DNA from: JAJYKC01 sp035545735
GTDB lineage: Bacteria; Acidobacteriota; Terriglobia; Bryobacterales; Bryobacteraceae
DNA length: 64,000 bases
Reading direction: 5' to 3'
Assembly: GCA_035545735.1 (NCBI GenBank)
Contig: DASZXS010000042.1
Span: forward strand, 1-64,000
Below, piece by piece: positions 57,779 through 64,000 of the stretch. A program made the position numbers and the translations under genes. How positions within the stretch are numbered: the stretch's first letter is position 1; the number at the start of each line of letters is the position of its first letter. The notes under the pieces were generated by a model that had not been told where the DNA came from, ran no database searches, and saw only the letters and a program-made list of their open reading frames with translations.

Positions 57779-59859
57779 TGCGTCTGCGAAATTGCCCCGC
57801 GGTCTGGCTGGTTTCTCTCGCCGCGGCGGTACCGCTCGTGTTCGCGCAGGCATCGTTCCCGGTGGTCTCCGCTGTGGACGAGCCCGAAATCGCCGGGCGT
57901 CCAGTGCAACTCGACGCCGCGGGCAAACTGCTCCCCTGGCCCATTGGGACCGACACCGGCTATTCCTACAACTCCTATCTGCTCGCGCAGTGGAGCATTC
58001 TTTGGGACCAGCACAATCGCCAGCGCTACCCATACTTCTACTGCTGTTTCGATTTCGATCGCACCACTTTCGAAATGCAGCCGGATAACCACTGGGCGAA
58101 CTCGACCGCCTATCTTCGCGCCATGATGCAGGGCTTCATCGAACGGCTCTATCCCTACACCGGAGACCCTAACACGATCGCCTTTCTCGAAGACTTCATG
58201 AATTATGAGCTCGAGAACGGATTGACTCCCGAGGGGTATGCCTGGCCGCTCGTTCCGTATACGTCCGCGAACCCCGGCGACCGCCGTTACACCGGCTGGA
58301 GCAAACACGGAGAAGATTACATTGAGCCTCATGTCGTCGGGGAAGACGGCTATGCGTACCTGCGTTTCTATGAAATGACAGGCAATACGAAATATCTGGA
58401 AGAAGCGATTCGCTGCGCCGACGCTTTGGTGAAGAACTACCGTCCGGGGGACGCAAAAAACTCGCCGTGGCCGGTGCGATGCTATGCGCGCGACGGCGGC
58501 CTGAACGGCCCCGGAATGGGCCCTTATTCCGCCAATGTGGTCGAGCCGGTGATGCTGTTCGACGAACTGATTCGCCTCGGATACGGCAACACCGCCGCCT
58601 ACCGGAGCGTCCGGCAGAAAGCCTGGGAATGGCTCCAGGAATATCCCCTGAAGAACAATGTGTGGGTCGGATATTTCGAGGACGTGAAGCCGAGCATGGA
58701 AAACATGAATCAGGTGATCCCGCTCGAATACGCCCGTTATGTTCTGCTCCATCCGGACAAGGATCCGCAGTGGCGTGAGCATGCGGAGAGCCTGATCGAA
58801 TGGGTGAAAAAGACTCCGAAGTGGCCGAAGTACATCGTTCACGGCGCCATGGTCACCACCGAGCAGGGCAATGGAAAAACCTACTGCTGCAACATTCCCA
58901 ACCAATGTTGCGACAGCCACACATCCCGTCTGGCGGCCGTGGAGGCGCTTCTGGCAAGGCGCACCGGCGACGCGGCCTTGCGGGAATCCGCGTTTCGTTC
59001 CTATAACTGGGTCACGTACTTCCAGGGGATGCCTCCGCGCGCGCACGCACCGTTTGCCAACCAGTGGTGGTTTACCGATCAGTTCTCCGATGGCCCGCGC
59101 CGGCTGATGGATGGGCTCTCGGCATTCCCCGAATGGGCGCCGTCCGACGAATCTCACCTGGTTGGCTCCACGTCCGTGGTGACGAGGATCGCATACGGCA
59201 AAGGCTCGGTGACCTATTCCACCTTCGATCCCGCCTCCACCGATGTTCTGCGCTTGAACTTCGCGCCGGAGTCGGTTTGGGCCGGCGGGCGTAAGCTCAC
59301 GCGCAGGAACGACTGGAACGAGGGTGACTGGAAGGAAGAAGGCTACACGGTGGACAATGCGCACATCCTCCGGATTCGGCACACGCAATCGCGCGAAGTG
59401 GATGTGCGAGGCGATTCCGATGAACCGGTCCCCGGGAAGGTCGATTTCGACAATCCGCACCTGGCGGCGGGCAGTGCGCTCCGTGGGCAGTATCCGTCGG
59501 GCGTGATCGACTGGGGGGAAAGCGCGTGGGAGGTTGCAGGTCCGGAGGGAAAGATGAGCACGTTCTCCATCCGCGCCGCCCAAGCGGCCGGAAACCACGC
59601 CGAATTCAAGTTCGCAAATCCCCGGATGCTGGTCTGGATTGAGGCGTACAATTCCTCGGAGAAGGAGGTTGAGCTGACGATTAGCTCGCCGGAAATGCGC
59701 GAGCTGACTGTCTCGCTCAAGGCGGGAGAACTGCGGAGAATCCGGACGCAGTGGACGGAACGAGTCTCCGTTACGCGCTTGGACTCGCCGAACCTTTCCG
59801 CCCTTCGCTTCGACAACATCGGATATTCGCTCTACTTGCTCGGACAACCTTATCGCTGA
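57778..59859 (+). CDS. Exported six-hairpin-fold protein C of the carbohydrate locus
   Basis: The 693-residue protein has a signal peptide (MRLRNCPAVWLVSLAAAVPLVFAQ), a GKLLPWPIGTDTGYSY element near residue 50 and a long alpha/alpha toroid part: YLRAMMQGFIERLYPYTGDPNTIAFLEDFM and YLEEAIRCADALVKNYRPGDAKNSPWP, which matches the HSPWPF-type stretch of protein A. Then come CCNIPNQCCDSHTSRLAAVEALLARRTGD and two beta domains to the end. It is the largest of three paralogues in the locus. The pattern fits glycan-active six-hairpin enzymes, such as unsaturated-glycan hydrolases or glucuronyl epimerases. The catalytic residues are not certain. Confidence 0.78.
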   Translation: MRLRNCPAVWLVSLAAAVPLVFAQASFPVVSAVDEPEIAGRPVQLDAAGKLLPWPIGTDTGYSYNSYLLAQWSILWDQHNRQRYPYFYCCFDFDRTTFEMQPDNHWANSTAYLRAMMQGFIERLYPYTGDPNTIAFLEDFMNYELENGLTPEGYAWPLVPYTSANPGDRRYTGWSKHGEDYIEPHVVGEDGYAYLRFYEMTGNTKYLEEAIRCADALVKNYRPGDAKNSPWPVRCYARDGGLNGPGMGPYSANVVEPVMLFDELIRLGYGNTAAYRSVRQKAWEWLQEYPLKNNVWVGYFEDVKPSMENMNQVIPLEYARYVLLHPDKDPQWREHAESLIEWVKKTPKWPKYIVHGAMVTTEQGNGKTYCCNIPNQCCDSHTSRLAAVEALLARRTGDAALRESAFRSYNWVTYFQGMPPRAHAPFANQWWFTDQFSDGPRRLMDGLSAFPEWAPSDESHLVGSTSVVTRIAYGKGSVTYSTFDPASTDVLRLNFAPESVWAGGRKLTRRNDWNEGDWKEEGYTVDNAHILRIRHTQSREVDVRGDSDEPVPGKVDFDNPHLAAGSALRGQYPSGVIDWGESAWEVAGPEGKMSTFSIRAAQAAGNHAEFKFANPRMLVWIEAYNSSEKEVELTISSPEMRELTVSLKAGELRRIRTQWTERVSVTRLDSPNLSALRFDNIGYSLYLLGQPYR

Positions 59860-59878
59860 ATCGCCCGCCTCTGGTCCA

Positions 59879-61279
59879 TCACGCCGGGGAAACGGACACG
59901 CGCCAGCAGAGGGGCGACACCTGCTCCCGGTGCAACCTCGGGTTGGAGGCGATTTCCTTTACTACCCAGCCCGTTCCATAGACGAAAAAGGGCTGACCAC
60001 GGTTGATGAACGTCTGGTAATCCTCGATATGGAGCGGCCGCCACTGTTTGAGCGCGAGCAGGGCATGGGTATCGCTCGCATTACCCCAGTGGCGCATGGA
60101 TCGCGCCACGTCGGAGAGCCAAACCACGCGTTCGTGAAGCCCATAGTGGTCCATTTCCAGAAATTCGTGCGGCGTTGTCACGACAATCGGAAGGGATTCG
60201 GAAAGGGCGGTTACTTCCCGAGGCAAAGGGTCCGGATAGCGCCGTTGCAACGCCTGGACCACATCGGCACCGGTATCGAACGCAAAAAGAGCGATACACA
60301 GAGGGATCGCCACCCACCCGCGCTTCCACACCGATACGTGGATCGCCAGCAGGGCCAGGCCCAGGATGGCCGTAATACCGTAGCTCAGGTAGAAAGCGTG
60401 CGTGACAAAAACCGCAACCCCGAACTGGAACACAAAGAGGAGCGCGAATCCCACGGCCGCGACCGTCTCTTCCCCGGCGATTCGTAATACCCGTTTTCCG
60501 CGCGTCACCGCCAGCGTAAGCAGCACGGCCGCGGCAAGCGGCGCACCCACCAACTTCCAGTAGAAGGCGCCGATCAACCCCAATCTCGGCCGCGCCCAGA
60601 AGAATGCCGTAAATCGCCGTGCGGCTTCCAGGAAGGCGGGGAACGCGGCCAGGGGTGCGGCGCCGCCTAGAAACGCCAACCACATCCAGGCGTCGAATTT
60701 GCGGCCGAACCGGGCCCTCCCGATCTCGCCCAGCACGAGGGGAATCCATGTCAATACGGCGTAATAGTGAAACGATAACCCCAGCGCTAGAGCGATCGCG
60801 ACCTGAATGCGTCTCCGGCCGGCCCAACTCAGGAATGCCCAAGCCGCGCAGCCGAAGAGCATCCCGTAGGGCCGCCCATCGGTTGCATAGAAGCGCGCAT
60901 AGGAGATAGCGGGTATGCTGGCGCAAACGATGCCCCACGCCGCCCCGGCGCGCTGCCTTCCATACCGGAACAGACAGTAGCAACCCAGCCAGAATCCAAC
61001 GAGAGCGAGGAGGCGCGTGGTGAATTCGGATGCTCCAAATAGGCGATAGACACCGGCAAGCACCACGTACTGGCCGGGCGGATTCAAATCGGTGCCTGTC
61101 GCGAGTGCCCGAAAGATATCCGTCAGACTCAGCCGGGAGATCGTGAAAGTGTAGATCTCGTCGTACCAGAACGGACGCATGGCGGCTTGCGCAGCGCACG
61201 CTGACAGGAAGAAAAAGGACCAGACCGGGAAATACAGGCCCGTGGGTAGGCACAAAAAGAGGCGGCGCAGCTTTTGCAA
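59879..61279 (-). CDS. GT39/ArnT-like membrane glycosyltransferase
   Basis: The 466-residue membrane protein has about ten hydrophobic helices and the PMT/ArnT-type first-loop motif PFWYDEIYTF (Asp-Glu, about 36-45), then LNPPGQYVVLAGVYRLFG and YATDGRPYGMLFGCAAWAF. Such enzymes transfer sugars from polyprenyl carriers to proteins or lipids outside the membrane. It converges with the six-hairpin gene C (19-base gap) and starts 29 bases from the end of the MFS transporter. The acceptor is unknown. Confidence 0.82.
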   Translation of the reverse strand: MQKLRRLFLCLPTGLYFPVWSFFFLSACAAQAAMRPFWYDEIYTFTISRLSLTDIFRALATGTDLNPPGQYVVLAGVYRLFGASEFTTRLLALVGFWLGCYCLFRYGRQRAGAAWGIVCASIPAISYARFYATDGRPYGMLFGCAAWAFLSWAGRRRIQVAIALALGLSFHYYAVLTWIPLVLGEIGRARFGRKFDAWMWLAFLGGAAPLAAFPAFLEAARRFTAFFWARPRLGLIGAFYWKLVGAPLAAAVLLTLAVTRGKRVLRIAGEETVAAVGFALLFVFQFGVAVFVTHAFYLSYGITAILGLALLAIHVSVWKRGWVAIPLCIALFAFDTGADVVQALQRRYPDPLPREVTALSESLPIVVTTPHEFLEMDHYGLHERVVWLSDVARSMRHWGNASDTHALLALKQWRPLHIEDYQTFINRGQPFFVYGTGWVVKEIASNPRLHREQVSPLCWRVSVSPA

Positions 61280-61308
61280 ACTACAAGAGTCGCAAATTTA
61301 CCGGCGCG

Positions 61309-62508
61309 TCAGGATTCTGTTGCCGGAGTGGGTCTTTTTGTTAGCTTTCCAATAACCAGTTGGAGAAAAAAGATCGCGATGGCGGAAAACGCCGCGATGG
61401 ACAATCCGGCGCCCACACCGGCCCGCTCGGAAAGACGGCCCGCGATCCACGGCATCGTCATTCCTCCCAGCAAAGCGATGCCAATCAGTAGTCCGAAGAC
61501 GGTGCCGGCGTGGCTTGCGTAGCGCGCTCCGGCCAGGCCGAGCGTGGTGGGAAAGATCGCCGAGATCGAAATTCCGAGCAGCACCATGGCCGCGCCCGCC
61601 ACCGGCAGCGAGCTTGCGAACACCAGCAGCACCACGCTTCCGGCCACGCCCAGCGCGCTGACCAGAATCAATCGTTCGCCGGATATTTTCAGCATGGCGC
61701 GGCTCAGGACGACGCGCCACAGCATGAGTGCGCCCCAATACGCGGCCAGAAGATACGATGCCGTCTGCACGTCCGCCCCCAGGTTGCGCGACAGAAAGAC
61801 CGACAGATAGCCGCCCAGCACGAATTCATTCCCCGATTCGAAAAACAGCAGGCAGCAGAACGCAATCACCAGCGGTTGACGGGCAAATGCTATGACCTGC
61901 CGCGGCGGGACCCCCTGCTTCTGCCGGGGCTCCGGGAACCGGTGGACCGCGCTGATCCCGGCGGGAATCAGGCTGAGAAACAAGCCAACGTATAGGATGG
62001 CGGAAAGACCAAATAACTGAAGCAGCGAGCCGATGGTGAACGGAATAAAGAGCGCGCCGAATCCAAAGAACACTCCCAGCAGATTGAGCGCGGCGTTCTT
62101 CTCGCGCTCGTCCTCGTGCAGATTCGCGACCAGCGTGTTGGTGGCCTGATTCAGCGCGCCGCCGCCCGCGCCCAGCAGCGTCACTGCCAGCATCAAGCCT
62201 CCGTAACCGGCTGTGGCCGCCATCAACGCCAGCGCGGCGGCGACGAAAAGAGGCGCCGCAACGAATGCCGGCTTCATGCCATACCGGTCAAGGGCCGGTC
62301 CCAGCGCAAGCGTAGTGATCAGCATCGCTCCGTTCATCGCCGGGAACAGCTCGCCCGCGAGCGAAAGATCAAAATGGAGCCTCTCCGAGATTACCGGTAA
62401 TATGGCCCCCAGCACCGCCATCACGATGCCGAAAACGAACATGCCGCCGTAGGCGGCGCCACTCAACCACCCGGCCGCCACTGGATGCCCGTTTCGGGAT
62501 TGGCTCAC
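61309..62508 (-). CDS. MFS transporter of the SIS/ROK sugar operon
   Basis: The 399-residue protein has 12 membrane helices with an MFS signature in the loop (ALGPALDRYGMKPAFV, near 67-82). Helix 1 reads YGGMFVFGIVMAVLGAILP, and the second half includes LGISISAIFPTTLGLAGARY. It overlaps the SIS gene by four bases, and the ROK kinase gene lies just upstream, so it likely imports the sugar that the kinase phosphorylates (inference). Confidence 0.88.
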   Translation of the reverse strand: MSQSRNGHPVAAGWLSGAAYGGMFVFGIVMAVLGAILPVISERLHFDLSLAGELFPAMNGAMLITTLALGPALDRYGMKPAFVAAPLFVAAALALMAATAGYGGLMLAVTLLGAGGGALNQATNTLVANLHEDEREKNAALNLLGVFFGFGALFIPFTIGSLLQLFGLSAILYVGLFLSLIPAGISAVHRFPEPRQKQGVPPRQVIAFARQPLVIAFCCLLFFESGNEFVLGGYLSVFLSRNLGADVQTASYLLAAYWGALMLWRVVLSRAMLKISGERLILVSALGVAGSVVLLVFASSLPVAGAAMVLLGISISAIFPTTLGLAGARYASHAGTVFGLLIGIALLGGMTMPWIAGRLSERAGVGAGLSIAAFSAIAIFFLQLVIGKLTKRPTPATES

Positions 62509-63263
62509 TCGTCTCCCCGTGAGAAAAGCTCCCGGGAATAGGCGCGGAAGACTTCCTGGTTGTGGTCCTTCTCAATCCCCGGCACGTTGGGGGAAACGAA
62601 CGTGACCGGCACGTGCCCCTTCGCCACCAGGCGCGCCCCGGTCTCGGCCACCAGCGACATCGCGACAAAAACGGCCGCCATGGTCGAACCGGCGGCGACC
62701 CTCTCCGGACGTCCGATGTCCACCTGCGAATCCTCCGGAGACACGCAATTGTCAATCGCGATGTCGGCCACATCGGGCAATTTCTCGCCGCTGGAGTGTG
62801 TCGCCTTGGCGGCCTTCGCGTTCGCGAGCGACGACACGGTGATTACCGTCAGCCCTCGTTTTCTGGCGTACTGCGCGGCCTCAATGGGTGCGGCGTTCAG
62901 TCCTCCGTGGGAAAAAACGACCATCACGTCGCCGGATTCCATTGGATAACTCTGCAGGAATACTTCGATATATCCTTCCTTGCGTTCGAGCCACAGAAGC
63001 TCGCGCGCGCCTCCCGGTCCCACGACGTTGGACCACATCAGTCTCGGATCGTAGAGAGGGAAAAAACCGATAAAACTGCCGTAGCGCGGAAAGACGTCCA
63101 TCACCGGAATCACCGAGTGACCGCTGCCGAAAAGATACACGCGCTTCCTGGCGGCGATCGCTCCGGCCATTGCCTCGGCGGCCTTTTCAAGATGGGCGGC
63201 TTGCGTGGAATGGATCTTCGCGAGAATGCCGGAAATGCTCTCGTAATATTGATTGGCTGACAT
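62505..63263 (-). CDS. SIS-domain phosphosugar-binding protein
   Basis: The 252-residue protein is a SIS-domain (sugar isomerase) protein. VYLFGSGHSVIPVMDVF has the first phosphate loop, GDVMVVFSHGGLNAAPIEAAQYARKRGLTVITVSSL the second. It resembles UPF0309-type proteins, which are thought to bind or isomerise a phosphosugar. It lies between a ROK kinase (11-base gap) and an MFS transporter (4-base overlap). Confidence 0.87.
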   Translation of the reverse strand: MSANQYYESISGILAKIHSTQAAHLEKAAEAMAGAIAARKRVYLFGSGHSVIPVMDVFPRYGSFIGFFPLYDPRLMWSNVVGPGGARELLWLERKEGYIEVFLQSYPMESGDVMVVFSHGGLNAAPIEAAQYARKRGLTVITVSSLANAKAAKATHSSGEKLPDVADIAIDNCVSPEDSQVDIGRPERVAAGSTMAAVFVAMSLVAETGARLVAKGHVPVTFVSPNVPGIEKDHNQEVFRAYSRELFSRGDE

Positions 63264-63274
63264 AAGTCTAAGAT

Positions 63275-64000
63275 TTATTCCTTACCCTGGCTTACGGAAT
63301 CGAAGGCGATGCGCGCCGCGCCCAACAGGCCGGCATCTTCGCCCAGTCGCGTTACTTCGACGCGCACCTCGGCGGCGGCCACCGGCTGCGCCCACTCACG
63401 CATGGTTCGCACGGCAGGTTCAAGAAAAAGCTCCGCGGCCTGCATCAGGCCGCCGCCCAGCACGATCATCTGGGGATTCAGAACGCTCACAAGATTGGCC
63501 ATACCCAGGCCGAGACAACGAGCGGTTTGCTCCACCGCCCGCAGAGCCTCTGCGCTGCCGCAGCGGGCCGCCGCCACCGCCTCTTCCGCTGTGCGCATGC
63601 CCAAACGCCGCGCGAGGCCCGGTCCCGCGGCTTCCGTTTCCCAGCATCCGTTCGTCGCATAGGCCGGTTGGCGCACCGGATTCAAGGCGAACCAGCCAAC
63701 TGCGCCGGCGATGCCGCTCGCACCGCGCAGCAGGCGCCCGCCGGAGATAATTCCCGCCCCGATGCCGGTTCCCACCGAAAGGAACACTACGTCGCGCAAG
63801 CCCTGGGCGGCGCCCAGCCACGCTTCGCCCAGCACGTATCCGGCGCGATCGCTATCGACGGTCACCGGCCGCCGGAGCGAGCGTTCCAATTCGGCGCGCA
63901 GCGGCATGCGCTCGTGGCCCCAGAGATTCGGAGCCCAGGCTTCGCCCGTCTCCGGAAAAGCAATGCCCGGCACGACCATCCCCACTCCGGAGATGGGCGA
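63275..64000 (-). CDS. ROK-family sugar kinase, C-terminal part (5' end outside window)
   Basis: The visible 242 residues, ending at the window edge, are ROK kinase (glucokinase-like). The sequence opens with VGMVVPGIAF, then has VTVDSDRAGYVLGEAW, the phosphate-2 motif VFLSVGTGIGAGIISGG and IAGAVGWFALNP. The Zn-binding ROK stretch is reduced (GCWETEAAGPG, with only one cysteine). NLVSVLNPQMIVLGGG is the adenosine site. The frame stays open to base 64000, so the start lies outside. As first gene of the kinase-SIS-MFS run, it probably phosphorylates the imported sugar. Confidence 0.9.
   Translation of the reverse strand, partial: SPISGVGMVVPGIAFPETGEAWAPNLWGHERMPLRAELERSLRRPVTVDSDRAGYVLGEAWLGAAQGLRDVVFLSVGTGIGAGIISGGRLLRGASGIAGAVGWFALNPVRQPAYATNGCWETEAAGPGLARRLGMRTAEEAVAAARCGSAEALRAVEQTARCLGLGMANLVSVLNPQMIVLGGGLMQAAELFLEPAVRTMREWAQPVAAAEVRVEVTRLGEDAGLLGAARIAFDSVSQGKE

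Noticed and set aside
57775..59847. 690-codon open frame on the minus strand opposite six-hairpin protein C
   Set aside because: It is a mirror of a well-supported gene in high-GC DNA. The translation is rich in Arg/His/Val without any domain pattern, and has no ribosome site.
1..64000. CRISPR arrays, insertion sequences, prophage or integrases
   Set aside because: No short-spaced direct repeats of the CRISPR kind and no transposase or integrase motifs were seen. The only tandem array found is the coding repeat at 33703-34406.

Overview
The window is a GC-rich, densely coded bacterial chromosome segment. Several things point to Acidobacteriota, probably a Bryobacterales/'Candidatus Solibacter'-like soil bacterium: a very large Oar-type TonB-dependent receptor with an N-terminal carboxypeptidase-regulatory domain, several exported six-hairpin proteins, a big exported Ig-like/glycoside-hydrolase-like protein, and an exopolysaccharide locus with sigma-54 activators. 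This assignment is inference from gene content; no rRNA lies in the window.

Layout. Bases 1-2602 are the end of a locus with two tandem glycosyltransferases. The second is fused to a type II thioesterase through a connector that looks like an NRPS/PKS linker. Bases 2621-5800 hold housekeeping genes: ychF, a MoxR AAA ATPase, the fluoride channel crcB, RNase P RNA and a tRNA-Gly(TCC). Bases 5993-25284 are an exopolysaccharide locus: a small exported protein with a C-terminal sorting-signal-like tail, two receiver-less sigma-54 activators, a Wzz-like chain-length protein, a separate tyrosine autokinase, a PglC/WbaP-type initiating sugar transferase, five glycosyltransferases or modifying enzymes, a deacetylase, a phosphodiesterase-like protein, a nucleotidyltransferase-like protein, a methyltransferase, a Wzy/O-antigen-ligase-like polymerase and a Wzx flippase. 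Sigma-54-type -24/-12 elements lie before the small exported protein and before the sugar transferase and share the core GGCCnTnnAAATGCA. Bases 25343-30339 encode a GDSL-type esterase and a 1178-residue exported protein.

Bases 30669-33505 hold pheA, ubiX, an XRE-type regulator and an unknown protein. Bases 33703-34406 are a tandem array of a 50-codon secreted-peptide gene. Three intact copies encode exactly the same peptide despite 17 synonymous changes between copies 1 and 2, and a fourth copy has lost its start codon and one cysteine. A seven-TM protein follows on the same strand. This is the most unusual object in the window. Bases 35377-46592 carry a SprT-like protein, fabH, an MBL-fold hydrolase, a GH3 enzyme, an MFS transporter, an amidohydrolase and the fadA/fadB pair.

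Bases 46653-59859 look like a carbohydrate-use locus under one GntR/FadR-type regulator. A six-gene minus-strand operon (TonB receptor, SDR dehydrogenase, class III aminotransferase, EamA transporter, two exported six-hairpin proteins) and a two-gene plus-strand operon (aldose-epimerase-like protein and a third six-hairpin protein) each start at a textbook sigma-70 promoter. The -10 of each promoter is covered by a perfect AAACAT-N3-ATGTTT inverted repeat. Bases 59879-64000 hold a GT39-like membrane transferase and an MFS/SIS/ROK-kinase sugar operon that runs off the end of the window.
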